From the NCBI RefSeq assembly GCF_018853815.1, contig NZ_JAAOMP010000156.1:1-54440 (forward strand): 54,440 bases of DNA, in the 5' to 3' direction. Numbering within the stretch: the stretch's first letter is position 1; the number at the start of each line of letters is the position of its first letter. Of this stretch, positions 33,213 to 42,288 are shown in pieces. Below the pieces are notes generated by a model, which saw nothing but the letters and a program-made list of their open reading frames with translations, was not told the DNA's origin and ran no database searches. Both the position numbers and the translations under genes were made by a program. This DNA is from Acidithiobacillus sulfurivorans (GTDB lineage: Bacteria > Pseudomonadota > Gammaproteobacteria > Acidithiobacillales > Acidithiobacillaceae).

Positions 33213-34925
33213 CTAGCTATGGCCGGTCTCCAGGGCCACAGAAAATTCTCCCGCCAGTGCACCCATTGCCAACTGTTCGGCTTCGGCAATGGATGTCTGG
33301 CGAATAATTTCCTTCACCTCGGGAATTGCGCCCGGGTACATACTGAATTCCCGCAAACCCAGGCCCAGCAGTAATGGCGTAAAGGCCGGATTGGCTGCCA
33401 TTTCGCCACACATGGCTACCGGAATACCCTTGGCGCGCCCAGCAGCAATGGTATGCTGAATCAAAGCCAGGACGCCAACGTGCAACGGATCAAAAAGATC
33501 ATTGACATCATCATCGCCACGATCAACCGCCAGGGCATATTGAATAAGATCGTTGGTCCCGATTGAAAAAAAATCGGCACAACCGGCAAAATAGTGCGCG
33601 GCCATGGCCACGGCGGGCACTTCTACCATAATCCCGAGGGGCATATCCGGATCACAGGGCAGCCCCTCGCCACGCAGTTCTGCCTGCAATTCACTCACCA
33701 GCGCACGGCTTTGCAGCAATTGGCTCATACTGCTGAGCATCGGCAGCATCAAACGCACCGGCCCCAAAGCCGAAGCCCGCAATATGGCCCGCAAATGTGG
33801 GCGAAACCACTCGGGACGACGCAGACAAAGGCGCAGTCCGCGCAAACCCAAAGCCGGATTCAGGGCATTATGTGTGGTCGTTTCGTCGTCACTTAACCCC
33901 TTATCGGCACCAATATCCAACGAGCGGATGGTCACGGGAGCCCCTGCCATTTCAGTCACCACCCGGGAAAAGGCCTGATACTGCTCTTCTTCATCAGGAA
34001 TATCGGGACGATTCATAAACAGAAACTCACTGCGATACAAACCCACACCATCGGCATTCATGCGTCGCACCAGACTGGAGTCGTCCGGTAATTCGATGTT
34101 GGCCCGCAAATGAATTTCTACACCATCTGCAGTAATGGCGGGCAGATCCCATTGTTCTTCCAGAAGCCGGCGGCGGCGCTGTCGTTGTTCCTGTAAACCT
34201 TGATACTGTCGCAGTACCAGCGCGTCGGGTGCCACCAGAATAATGCCCTGATCACCATCGACAATGACCATGTCGCCGCTGCGTAGCAGACGACTGGCAG
34301 AATGAGCGCCAACGACCGCTGGCAGACCAAGACTCCGTGCGAGAATGGCGGCGTGCGAGTTTGCTGCGCCAAAGTCGGTCACCCAGGCCAGGACCTTGTC
34401 CTTTTTCATGAGCACGGTATCAGCAGGGCTCAACTCTTCAGCAATGATGATTTGTCCTTCCGCACTCTGCAGCGTCGGCGGCTCCCAGCCGACGAGCTGC
34501 CGTAACACCCGATCGGTCACCTGAATAATGTCTTCCCGCTTGGCACGCAGGTAGGCATCTTCCATGCGGTCAAAAATTTCCAGCAGGCGTTCCCGTTCCA
34601 GCTGAATGGCCCAGGCCGCATTGCGGTGATCTTCGCGAATGGAACGTAACGGTCTTTCCCGTAAGGCGGGGTCATCCAGCATCAGTAGATGCGCATCAAT
34701 AAACAGGCGGGTATCCTGGGGTGCGTCGGCAGGAATCACGTCCCGTACCGCAAAAAGTTCATCACGGGCACTGCTGAGAGCTGCACGTAAGCGCAGCACT
34801 TCTGCCTCCACAGCTTCTGGAGCCAGAAGATGTTCAGGAATATCCAGCGTCGTCGGCTCCAGCACCAGCGCTGTGCCAATCGCAATGCCACCAGAAGCCC
34901 CTATACCTGCCAGTTCAAAACTCAT
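33213..34925 (-). CDS. ptsI: Phosphoenolpyruvate-protein phosphotransferase (enzyme I)
   Basis: Starts the PTS relay by taking phosphate from PEP and passing it to HPr. The 570-residue enzyme has the HPr-binding helical domain (about 30-145), the phospho-His191 motif ANSHAAILARSLGLPAVVG, and the PEP-binding barrel with LYRSEFLFMNR, GTNDLIQYALAVDRGD and active-site Cys in VAMCGEMAANP. It overlaps ptsH by four bases. No sugar permease (EIIB/EIIC) is present in the window, so a regulatory role is likely. Confidence 0.95.
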   Translation of the reverse strand: MSFELAGIGASGGIAIGTALVLEPTTLDIPEHLLAPEAVEAEVLRLRAALSSARDELFAVRDVIPADAPQDTRLFIDAHLLMLDDPALRERPLRSIREDHRNAAWAIQLERERLLEIFDRMEDAYLRAKREDIIQVTDRVLRQLVGWEPPTLQSAEGQIIIAEELSPADTVLMKKDKVLAWVTDFGAANSHAAILARSLGLPAVVGAHSASRLLRSGDMVIVDGDQGIILVAPDALVLRQYQGLQEQRQRRRRLLEEQWDLPAITADGVEIHLRANIELPDDSSLVRRMNADGVGLYRSEFLFMNRPDIPDEEEQYQAFSRVVTEMAGAPVTIRSLDIGADKGLSDDETTTHNALNPALGLRGLRLCLRRPEWFRPHLRAILRASALGPVRLMLPMLSSMSQLLQSRALVSELQAELRGEGLPCDPDMPLGIMVEVPAVAMAAHYFAGCADFFSIGTNDLIQYALAVDRGDDDVNDLFDPLHVGVLALIQHTIAAGRAKGIPVAMCGEMAANPAFTPLLLGLGLREFSMYPGAIPEVKEIIRQTSIAEAEQLAMGALAGEFSVALETGHS

Positions 34926-35194
34926 GCCTCTTCCCCGAATCGGTCCTTAGCCAGCGCCAGCAAGGCATCGGCACAGGCCTGCTCTCCCTCTCCTTCGGTT
35001 TCCAACGTCAGAATGGTTCCCTGGGCTGCGGCCAGGGTCATCAAGCCCATGATACTTTTACCGTTGACCCGCTGACCATCGCGCTCCAGCCAGACGGTAC
35101 AGGGGTAACGTGCCGAAAGACTGACAAATTTCGCCGAAGGCCGGGCATGCAAGCCCAACGGATTAATAATAGGATAGTCAACACGGACCGTCAC
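34922..35194 (-). CDS. ptsH: Phosphocarrier protein HPr
   Basis: A 90-residue cytosolic phosphocarrier. The phospho-acceptor is His16 in LGLHARPS; Ser47 in NGKSIMGLM is the site used by HPr kinase. The presence of hprK in the same cluster makes Ser47 phosphorylation likely. It lies between the EIIA(Man)-type gene (130-base gap) and ptsI. Confidence 0.95.
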   Translation of the reverse strand: MTVRVDYPIINPLGLHARPSAKFVSLSARYPCTVWLERDGQRVNGKSIMGLMTLAAAQGTILTLETEGEGEQACADALLALAKDRFGEEA

Positions 35195-35324
35195 AACACA
35201 TACTCCCCGACAACAAGGTCAGACTCAAATTGTTTTCAGCATAACCTGACAGCGAATGTGCGACCATAGCGTCAGCAACACCGGACATTGTGGCGAATGA
35301 CCGCTACCCGCTCCAGGCTTATGG

Positions 35325-35732
35325 TCAGGTACGTGGTGCAGCACGCAGAGCAAGAATATCTACAACTCCCTGCACAGCCCCCTCCAAGGCCCCCTGACGG
35401 GCTGCGGCCAAACCTTCTTCGCGCCGCGATAAGGCCCGCAGCAGCATCGCCAGATTCAAACCGCTAATGGCTGCTACGCGGTCTTCGGGAAGAATCGCCG
35501 GAATCAGGTTTGCCGGGGTTGCTCCGTAAAGATCATTGAGAATCAGCATGGCATCACCTTCCGGCAGTTTTTCAATGAATGCCCACAGGCGCTTGCGCCC
35601 GGTTTCGGGATTAGCGTCGGGCAGAATCTCCACAACCTCGACAGCTGCTGGCATGGTGCCGAAAATATGTTCCAAGGTATTGGCAAATGCCACGCCCATA
35701 CCTGCATGGGTGAGCAGAACAAGGTGAATCAT
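35325..35732 (-). CDS. PTS EIIA component, mannose/fructose type
   Basis: A 135-residue EIIA-Man-fold protein. Phospho-acceptor His9 lies in LLTHAGMG; a conserved LNDLYGATPANLI stretch near residue 65 and SGLNLAMLLRAL follow. It accepts phosphate from HPr but has no EIIB, EIIC or EIID partner nearby, so it probably signals by its phosphorylation state. The start overlaps rapZ by four bases. Confidence 0.93.
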   Translation of the reverse strand: MIHLVLLTHAGMGVAFANTLEHIFGTMPAAVEVVEILPDANPETGRKRLWAFIEKLPEGDAMLILNDLYGATPANLIPAILPEDRVAAISGLNLAMLLRALSRREEGLAAARQGALEGAVQGVVDILALRAAPRT

Positions 35733-36628
35733 GTCAAAGTCTCGGTGATATTCAGTTCACGATGCTGAATCAGAATGCGTTGTCCTTTGCCCAATAATTC
35801 GCGTGCCAGAACTTCTACCATGTACACACTGCGGTGCTGTCCCCCCGTACAACCCAGGGATACCGTCACATAATTACGATGCTCCTGGGCAAAGGGGGGT
35901 AACCACACCTGCAAAAAACTCCGCAAGGACCCCAGCGCTGTCTGCAGCTCAGGACGCCCTGCCAAAAAGGCCTGTACGGCAGCATCGCGCCCCGTTAAAG
36001 CCCGCAATTCCGGATCATAGTGCGGATTGGGCAAGGCGCGCAGATCAAACACAAAATCAGAATCCAGTGGCAGCCCCCGCTTGAAGGCAAAAGACTGCAG
36101 CAGCAATACCAAACCGCCATAGTGCTGCGACGCCAGACTCCAGGCCTGCACCCGCAGGCGCAACTGGTGGGTATTGATCCGTGAAGTATCCAGCCTTTTG
36201 TCTGCCATATCAGCGAGAGGTTGCACCATTTCCCGCTCCCTTTGCAGAGCTTTCAGCAGGGATTCACCGGGAGTAGCCGCACTGTCATCGGTAAGGGGAT
36301 GACGGCGGCGGGTTTCACTATAGCGCTGCAACAGGGTGTCTTCACCCGCTTCCAGAAACAAAATACGTGGATGCAGTCCATACGCATCCCGTAAATCTTT
36401 GAGGGCCTGTGGCAAGGCCGCAAAAAAATCGCGATTACGCACATCTATGCTGACGGCCGCCAATAACGCGTGCCCCTCGCGATGCGCCAGCTGCGCGCCA
36501 AAAGCCACCAGCAGAGTAGCGGGCAAATTATCCGCACAATAATACCCCTGATCTTCGAGGGCCTGGAGCACCGTGGATTTTCCCGATCCTGACAGTCCGC
36601 TGACAATAATAAAGTCCCGTTCCGCCAT
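35729..36628 (-). CDS. rapZ: RapZ, RNase adapter / nucleotide-binding protein
   Basis: A 299-residue protein that in E. coli binds GlmY/GlmZ RNAs and guides RNase E, controlling glucosamine-6-phosphate synthesis. The N-terminal Walker A is GLSGSGKST (10-18). The C-terminal domain has DLRALPNPHYDPELR and VSLGCTGGQHRSVYM, the metabolite-binding GxxGGxHRS pocket. It overlaps hprK by one base (TAATG). No GlmZ-like RNA was identified here. Confidence 0.95.
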   Translation of the reverse strand: MAERDFIIVSGLSGSGKSTVLQALEDQGYYCADNLPATLLVAFGAQLAHREGHALLAAVSIDVRNRDFFAALPQALKDLRDAYGLHPRILFLEAGEDTLLQRYSETRRRHPLTDDSAATPGESLLKALQREREMVQPLADMADKRLDTSRINTHQLRLRVQAWSLASQHYGGLVLLLQSFAFKRGLPLDSDFVFDLRALPNPHYDPELRALTGRDAAVQAFLAGRPELQTALGSLRSFLQVWLPPFAQEHRNYVTVSLGCTGGQHRSVYMVEVLARELLGKGQRILIQHRELNITETLT

Positions 36629-37560
36629 TATTCTTCCCCGACACTCAGACGTACCTGTTCTTCAAAGTCAGCGAGCATGTCGCCTCCGGACTCTTTCACA
36701 TACTGGCTGCGGGCCGCCGCTTCCACCAGCACGGCAAGATTGCGCGCCGCCGAAACCGGAATGCGCAAGCGCGTCAGCGGAACCCCCAGAATATCCAGAT
36801 TGTCGACCTTACCCTGCAAGCGGTCGATGTCGGCCAGCTCCATATCCTGCATATCCTGAATTTCGACCACCAGACGAATGCGTTTGGAACGAACAATAGC
36901 CGCCGTACCAAAAAACTCCCGGATATTGATAATACCCAAGCCCCGCACTTCCAGAAAATTCCGCAAAGGGGCCGGACAATGCCCGGTAATGACCTGAGGC
37001 GCCTCACGCACACATAATACGCTGTCATCGGCTACCAGACGGTGGCCACGACTAACCAGCTCCAGCGCCAGCTCGCTTTTGCCGATACCGGCCTCGCCCT
37101 GCAACAACAAACCAACACCCAGCACATCCACCAACACCCCATGCACTTGCTGCCGGGGAGCCAGCTCGCGATGCAGATACAGTTGCAGGCGGGCGAGCAC
37201 TTTCGGGGCCTCCAACGTGGTCGTCATGACCGCCACTTGCCGGGACCGAAGTGCTTCCAGAAGCTCTGGACTCAGCGTTTCACTTTCGCACAGCACCAAC
37301 AGGCTTAGCTTACCCGTCAGAAATTGTTCAAAACTCAGGGGGTTATCCCGTAAAAACTGGAGTTCACAAGTTCCGGCTATTTGTACGACGTGGGGACGAA
37401 TGAAATTCAGAAAACCGACCAGAGCCGCGCCACCAACATCGTCTTCCGCCCAGGGGTCGCCGCGCAGCTGGCAATCCTTATCCGGTCGATGCAGGCAATC
37501 CCAGAACATCTCCTTGTGGAGATCTTCGCAAAGCCGACGCAGACTGATTTGTCTTTCCAT
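36628..37560 (-). CDS. hprK: HPr kinase/phosphorylase
   Basis: Phosphorylates HPr on Ser and reverses it. The 310-residue enzyme has an N-terminal regulatory domain (1-130), the P-loop GEAGIGKSELALEL at about 155-168, the following LVADDSVLC, and the family signature EVRGLGIINIREFFG near residue 205. It sits between ptsN and rapZ on the same strand, an arrangement common in betaproteobacteria and related groups. Confidence 0.95.
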   Translation of the reverse strand: MERQISLRRLCEDLHKEMFWDCLHRPDKDCQLRGDPWAEDDVGGAALVGFLNFIRPHVVQIAGTCELQFLRDNPLSFEQFLTGKLSLLVLCESETLSPELLEALRSRQVAVMTTTLEAPKVLARLQLYLHRELAPRQQVHGVLVDVLGVGLLLQGEAGIGKSELALELVSRGHRLVADDSVLCVREAPQVITGHCPAPLRNFLEVRGLGIINIREFFGTAAIVRSKRIRLVVEIQDMQDMELADIDRLQGKVDNLDILGVPLTRLRIPVSAARNLAVLVEAAARSQYVKESGGDMLADFEEQVRLSVGEE

Positions 37561-37580
37561 GTCCGCGTCTTCCCTAAAAG

Positions 37581-38027
37581 CTAATCAGAATGGGTCATTG
37601 CGGTAAAAAATCCTTCGGCATTGTGCACCTTGAGCAAGTCTGCACGCACTGCCTCAGAGGCCAAACGTACCGCCAGGGTCGAAAGAATTTCGAGGTGAGC
37701 CGTAGCCGCCGTTTTGGGTACGGCCACCGCAATAAATACCTGCACATCCAGACCATCCGGTGCGGCAAAAGAAATTCCCTGAGCACTGCGCAGGGCAGCC
37801 ACAGCCACCTCAGTCACGCCGTCAATGCGGGCATGGGGAAGAGCGACACCATGGCCGATTCCGGTGGAACCCTGCTCTTCACGACTTTTCAGGGCCTCAG
37901 CAATGACGGAGGCTGTTTGTCCGGTCGACTCTGCGAGAATCGCCGCCAAGGCGTCCAGCACGGCTCCGGCATCCGTAACCGGAGGATCAATCAGAACTTG
38001 TTGGGGAGTTAAGGGCAGAGTCGTCAT
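37581..38027 (-). CDS. ptsN: Nitrogen-regulatory PTS EIIA (EIIA-Ntr)
   Basis: A 148-residue EIIA of the fructose/nitrogen type. The phospho-acceptor His65 lies in GIGHGVALPHARIDG. Its phosphorylation state controls potassium uptake, phosphate and stress pathways in other proteobacteria. Placement after rpoN and hpf is the classic proteobacterial order. Confidence 0.95.
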   Translation of the reverse strand: MTTLPLTPQQVLIDPPVTDAGAVLDALAAILAESTGQTASVIAEALKSREEQGSTGIGHGVALPHARIDGVTEVAVAALRSAQGISFAAPDGLDVQVFIAVAVPKTAATAHLEILSTLAVRLASEAVRADLLKVHNAEGFFTAMTHSD

Positions 38028-38036
38028 GGTTGAGGG

Positions 38037-38378
38037 TCATTCCATCTCGGCAATGGCTGCCAGACCGGAAGGATTGTCATTCCGCCGGTCCTGGCGTTTT
38101 TCCTTGTAACTATGGACCTGACCCTCCAGCTTTTCCGTGACCAGATCCAGGGCGCGGTACATGTCAGCATGCTGGGATACGGCGTGAAACACATGACCAG
38201 CCGCATACATAGTCACATCAGCGGTATTTTCGGGATTTTCATGGGGCGCATGTTTCAGAACAACACGGGCATCAATCACCTGATCAAAATGTCGATCAAG
38301 TTTGCCTATTTTATCTTCTGCATGGTTTTTCAGGGCTTCTGTCAGGTCCAGGTGCTGACCGGTAATGGTAATTTGCAT
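38037..38378 (-). CDS. hpf: Ribosome hibernation promoting factor
   Basis: A 113-residue protein of the short HPF/YfiA type that binds the 30S decoding centre in stationary phase. The beta-alpha-beta fold is visible as MQITITGQHLDLTEALKNH and IGKLDRHFDQVIDARVVLKH, ending with a short basic tail (SYKEKRQDRR). It lies between rpoN and ptsN. A small CCCC/GGGG hairpin precedes it (38421-38433). Confidence 0.95.
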   Translation of the reverse strand: MQITITGQHLDLTEALKNHAEDKIGKLDRHFDQVIDARVVLKHAPHENPENTADVTMYAAGHVFHAVSQHADMYRALDLVTEKLEGQVHSYKEKRQDRRNDNPSGLAAIAEME

Positions 38379-38494
38379 GGCGCTCTCCTGTCCTCTTGCG
38401 AGGATTGTTTATGATAATCGCCCCTGATTGGGGTCCGGCTTCAGTGTAGCGCCAACCGCCGCCACAAAAAACCCTGTATTATGGACGTCGAAAA

Positions 38495-39928
38495 CTAAAG
38501 CCGTCGACGCTGGCTCGCAGGCGGAATATTAGCCGCTTCCCGATATTTGGCTACCGTCCGGCGGGCAATCTGAATGCCCTGATCGGCGAGAACCTTGGCA
38601 ATTTCTGCATCACTCAGAGGATGCTTGGAATTTTCCGCCTGGGTCAATTTGATGAGCAAGGCGCGAATAGCCGTCGCTGATGCCGAACCACCACTGTCTG
38701 TTCCCACATGACTGGAAAAAAAGTACTTGAACTCGAAAAGACCTCGGGGTGTAACCATGTATTTCTGGTTGGTCACCCGGGATACCGTGGATTCATGCAT
38801 TTCCACGGTTTCGGCTATATGGCGCAGGACCATGGGGCGCATGGATTCCGGACCGTTGATAAAAAAATCCTTCTGCCTTTCCACAATCGCCCGGGCCACT
38901 TTCAAAATGGTTTCCTGACGACTTTGCAGGCTCTTGATAAACCAGCGTGCTTCATTAAGCTGATCCTGAATATATTTATGGGCGGCATCCTTGCCCCCGG
39001 CCATTCCCGCATAACGGCGATTGATGCGCAGCTTGGGCATAGCCTCGGGATTCAGGTCCACCCGCAGGCGTTTACCGGACCAGCGCACAATCACATCGGG
39101 AATAACATACTCGGTATTTTCGTTACCAACTTCTTCACCCGGTTTGGGGTTGAGAGCGGAAATGAGCGCCATGGCCGATCCCAGCGCGGCTTCATCAACC
39201 CCCAGACTTGCGCACAGTCGTGGATAATCATGACGACCCAGGGCCTGCAAATGGTCTTTGGCAACATCCATCGCCAACTTTTGTACGCTGGCATCCACAT
39301 CCGTCAACTGCCTGAGTTGCAACAAAAGGCACTCACTCAGATCACGCGCCGCCACGCCAGGAGGGTCAAAGTCCTGAACGCGCAGCAATACCGCCTGGAA
39401 GACGGCAGCATCAGCGCCCATGGCAGTAGCCAGATCGTCTGGATTTTCGATCAGATAACCGCGATCATCAATGGCATCAATGATCATCTCCGCCATGTTG
39501 CGCTCCTCAGGACTGAAATGCGTCATATCCGCCTGCCAGCGCAGATAGTCCTGAAGACTTTGACTGTGACTGTTCCGTGCTTCAAAGTCGGGAAGCTCAT
39601 CATCAGAACCCCCGCCTGACGCACTGGTGCCCAGATCAAACACGTCATCCCATTGACTGTCGACCGGTAAGTCATCAGGCAAAGTATCTTCCGCAGCCAG
39701 ATCCAGCTGGCGATCTTCACCGGAGCTTTCACCGGGTTCGGGAGCGCTGCCTGGGGCTCCGGTTTCTTCGCCGGATACGTCTTCATCCAGAAGCGGATTG
39801 CTTTCCAGCATCCCCTGAACTTCCTGTTGCAGATCAACCGTCGATAACTGCAGCAGGCGAATGGCCTGTTGCAGTTGCGGGGTCATGGCCAAATGCTGAC
39901 CGAGTTTGAGTTCTAAACCTTGTTTCAT
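38495..39928 (-). CDS. rpoN: RNA polymerase sigma-54 factor
   Basis: The 477-residue sigma-54. The glutamine/leucine-rich region I is MKQGLELKLGQHLAMTPQLQ. An acidic region II (about 50-110) follows, then the core-binding and helix-turn-helix domains. The RpoN box ARRTVAKYREA near residue 455 contacts the -24 element. The protein requires an AAA+ activator such as GlrR, encoded 14 kb away. It follows lptB by 12 bases. Confidence 0.97.
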   Translation of the reverse strand: MKQGLELKLGQHLAMTPQLQQAIRLLQLSTVDLQQEVQGMLESNPLLDEDVSGEETGAPGSAPEPGESSGEDRQLDLAAEDTLPDDLPVDSQWDDVFDLGTSASGGGSDDELPDFEARNSHSQSLQDYLRWQADMTHFSPEERNMAEMIIDAIDDRGYLIENPDDLATAMGADAAVFQAVLLRVQDFDPPGVAARDLSECLLLQLRQLTDVDASVQKLAMDVAKDHLQALGRHDYPRLCASLGVDEAALGSAMALISALNPKPGEEVGNENTEYVIPDVIVRWSGKRLRVDLNPEAMPKLRINRRYAGMAGGKDAAHKYIQDQLNEARWFIKSLQSRQETILKVARAIVERQKDFFINGPESMRPMVLRHIAETVEMHESTVSRVTNQKYMVTPRGLFEFKYFFSSHVGTDSGGSASATAIRALLIKLTQAENSKHPLSDAEIAKVLADQGIQIARRTVAKYREAANIPPASQRRRL

Positions 39929-39940
39929 TGCCTTCCAGAT

Positions 39941-40666
39941 TCAGATTCGAAACTGATCTCCCAGATATACCTGACGGACCATAGGATCATCCACGATTTC
40001 CTGTGGGCTTCCGGCCGTCAGCACCTTCCCATCATGCAATATATAGGCGCGTTCGCAAATGCCTAATGTTTCGCGCACATTATGATCAGTAATCAGGATA
40101 CCTATGCCGCGTTCACGTAAGTCCTGAATAAGACGTTGAATTTCTAAAACAGAAATCGGGTCGATCCCCGCAAAAGGTTCATCCAGCAATATGAAGCGCG
40201 GACTCATGGCCAAGGCGCGCGCAATTTCCACCCGTCGCCGCTCGCCACCAGAAAGACTGTGCCCCTTGGTGTCGCGCAGCAGGCCCAAATGCAATTCGGC
40301 CAGGAGCTGATCCAGGCGATCCTGGCGCTCGGCTTTACTGAGCGGCAGGGTCTCCAGAACCGCGAGAATATTATCTGCCGCGCTCATTTGCCGAAATACC
40401 GATGGTTCCTGAGGCAGGTAACCCAATCCCATGCGCGCCCGTTCATGCATGGGGAGTGCGGTGATATCACGCTGCTGCAAAAAAATATGACCACGATCCG
40501 GGCGTACCAGTCCGACCATCATGTAAAAAGTGGTGGTTTTGCCAGCGCCATTGGGGCCGAGCAAGCCTACGACTTCCCCGGCGGCAACCTGAACAGAAAC
40601 ATCCCGGACAACCGTACGACGACGATAGGATTTGACCAGGGACTGGGCCTGGAGCAGATCGCTCAT
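39941..40666 (-). CDS. lptB: LPS export ABC transporter ATPase LptB
   Basis: A 241-residue ATPase that powers extraction of LPS by LptFG (not encoded here). Walker A is [16 protein letters not shown] (near 36-51), the signature [16 protein letters not shown] near 138, Walker [17 protein letters not shown] near 158, and the switch His in [12 protein letters not shown]. It overlaps lptA by four bases. Confidence 0.96.
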   Translation of the reverse strand: MSDLLQAQSLVKSYRRRTVVRDVSVQVAAGEVVGLLGPNGAGKTTTFYMMVGLVRPDRGHIFLQQRDITALPMHERARMGLGYLPQEPSVFRQMSAADNILAVLETLPLSKAERQDRLDQLLAELHLGLLRDTKGHSLSGGERRRVEIARALAMSPRFILLDEPFAGIDPISVLEIQRLIQDLRERGIGILITDHNVRETLGICERAYILHDGKVLTAGSPQEIVDDPMVRQVYLGDQFRI

Positions 40667-41193
40667 GGCCTCCCACCGCTGGCAGAGCGGTTTGCTGCTG
40701 CAGGATAAAACACGGAGTGGACGCGCTGTCCGGGGGCTGCCGTCACTGCCGTTTGCTGGTTATTCAGAAAATAGGTCACCTGCTGGCCACTGATTTCATT
40801 TTTTTCCTGCCAGAGATGGGCGTCTCCCTGCAACACAATTTCCCCCGAACCCGGTTTGTAAATCAGGGTATTTCCATAGCCGTGGCGCTGGGCGCTGGAC
40901 ATGGTAAAGCTGACGGGACTACCGGTTGCCGTGGCCGTCTGTACCTTGCCCTGCAGGGCAGCTATGACGAGTTTGTTGGCATGAATGACCACATCGCCCT
41001 GGATCATAATGACATTGCCGAGATAAGTGGCCTGCTGGGAAGGCTTATTTTCGGCATGCAGCGTATCAGCACTGATATGAATAGGGCCTTTGGCCAACGT
41101 CTGTTGAGCAGCAGGGGCCGCCAGAGCAGCCAAAGAAACCATCACCAGCCCAACCGGCCAGTAGCGCCCTATCGAGCCATGCTTAAGGCGCAT
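40663..41193 (-). CDS. lptA: Periplasmic LPS transport protein LptA
   Basis: About 176 residues. An N-terminal signal ([17 protein letters not shown]) precedes the OstA-like jellyroll domain ([25 protein letters not shown] to VTYFLNNQQ) that forms the bridge carrying LPS across the periplasm. The start is set at the ATG at 41193 with a lysine-rich signal n-region; five extra codons are possible upstream. It lies between lptC and lptB. Confidence 0.93.
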   Translation of the reverse strand: MRLKHGSIGRYWPVGLVMVSLAALAAPAAQQTLAKGPIHISADTLHAENKPSQQATYLGNVIMIQGDVVIHANKLVIAALQGKVQTATATGSPVSFTMSSAQRHGYGNTLIYKPGSGEIVLQGDAHLWQEKNEISGQQVTYFLNNQQTAVTAAPGQRVHSVFYPAAANRSASGGRP

Positions 41194-41743
41194 AAACACC
41201 ACGTACATTCCGCAAAATATTGACCTCCTCGGTTTTGACCGACGCCCAGAGCCCCATTCCGGTCATCCAGTCCTGACCATGTTCCAGACGAACCGGATCC
41301 TGGGTGCTAATAATGCCCGTTTGCGGGTTATAGTGCACCCTCTCGGTCAGAAAACGGGTATCTGGTTTCATCGTCCCGATGACATTCCCCCACAGGGTAA
41401 TCAGGTGGCTGGATCCATCGACCTTACCCTGATTGGCGCGCAGATTCAGTTCCTGGCCGGGTCGAAAACGTTTAACTGCGACGTCTTTGAGTATGGTCTG
41501 ATCGCGACGCGGTTCGTGATAGGCCGTATGCGCCGTGGCCAGTAAGTCCAGCTTCCCGGCGGCATCATACTGGCGCATGACAACATCTTCAGCGGCCTGA
41601 TCGCCCTTATGAATTTGACCGTGCCAGTCAATATGCGGGAGCGACAAGGGGCGCTGCGGCCATGACCACCAGACCATTCCGGCAAGACACATAACGAGCA
41701 CGGTAAAACCCAGGCTGGGAAGCCGCAAACGCAGCATCAACAA
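41183..41743 (-). CDS. lptC: LPS export protein LptC
   Basis: A 186-residue bitopic protein with one membrane helix (LGFTVLVMCLAGMVWWSW, 11-28) and a periplasmic jellyroll. It receives LPS from LptBFG and hands it to LptA. Sequence conservation is low, but the segment ANQGKVDGSSHLITLWGNVIG and the location between kdsC and lptA support the call. It overlaps kdsC by seven bases. Confidence 0.9.
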   Translation of the reverse strand: MLMLRLRLPSLGFTVLVMCLAGMVWWSWPQRPLSLPHIDWHGQIHKGDQAAEDVVMRQYDAAGKLDLLATAHTAYHEPRRDQTILKDVAVKRFRPGQELNLRANQGKVDGSSHLITLWGNVIGTMKPDTRFLTERVHYNPQTGIISTQDPVRLEHGQDWMTGMGLWASVKTEEVNILRNVRGVYAP

Positions 41744-42288
41744 TGCCCCTGTTGCCCAGCCTGGCTCAAAACGGCAGACCAGCAGCCCTTGGCCTGCAAA
41801 ATCAGCTCACATAATTCCCGGACGGCCCCTCGGCCACCCTCATACTGACTTTGCCAGTGGACCCGCTGGGTCAGTTCCGGATGGGCATCAGCCGGCGCAG
41901 TGGCCAGCCCGACGCGCTGCAAAATGGGCAAATCAATCAGATCGTCACCCATATAAGCGACCATGGCATCTTCAATATTCAGCGCCAGCTTCAGCTCACT
42001 GTAAGCAAGATGTTTGTCTCTGCAGCCCTGAAAAAGATGTTTGATGCCGAGGTCCCGGGCACGATGCGCCACGGCTGGAGAAAAACGTGCCGTAATAATG
42101 GCCAACTCCACCGCATGCGCCTGCAGCAGCTTGATCCCGTAACCATCGCGCACATGAAAGGCTTTGCTTTCGGTACCGGCATCATCAAAATACAGCCGTC
42201 CGTCGGTCATCACTCCATCCACGTCCAGGATCAGCAGCCGGATTTGCGCAGCGCTTTCCATCAGGGTTTCCGCTGCCAAACGCTTCAT
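41737..42288 (-). CDS. kdsC: 3-Deoxy-D-manno-octulosonate 8-phosphate phosphatase
   Basis: Removes phosphate from KDO-8-phosphate in KDO synthesis for LPS. A 183-residue HAD phosphatase with the nucleophile motif LILDVDGVMTDGRLYFD (near 18-34), the GYGIKLLQ loop, and the later VAYMGDDLIDLPIL motif. Compact without a cap domain, as expected of the C0 class. It overlaps kdsD by four bases. Confidence 0.96.
   Translation of the reverse strand: MKRLAAETLMESAAQIRLLILDVDGVMTDGRLYFDDAGTESKAFHVRDGYGIKLLQAHAVELAIITARFSPAVAHRARDLGIKHLFQGCRDKHLAYSELKLALNIEDAMVAYMGDDLIDLPILQRVGLATAPADAHPELTQRVHWQSQYEGGRGAVRELCELILQAKGCWSAVLSQAGQQGHC

Noticed and set aside
38421-38433. CCCC/GGGG hairpin between rpoN and hpf as a terminator
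   Set aside because: The stem is only four pairs with no U tract; too weak to call, though noted under hpf.
38708-39619. Antisense open frame (303 codons) opposite rpoN
   Set aside because: rpoN is unambiguous; the antisense product resembles no family.
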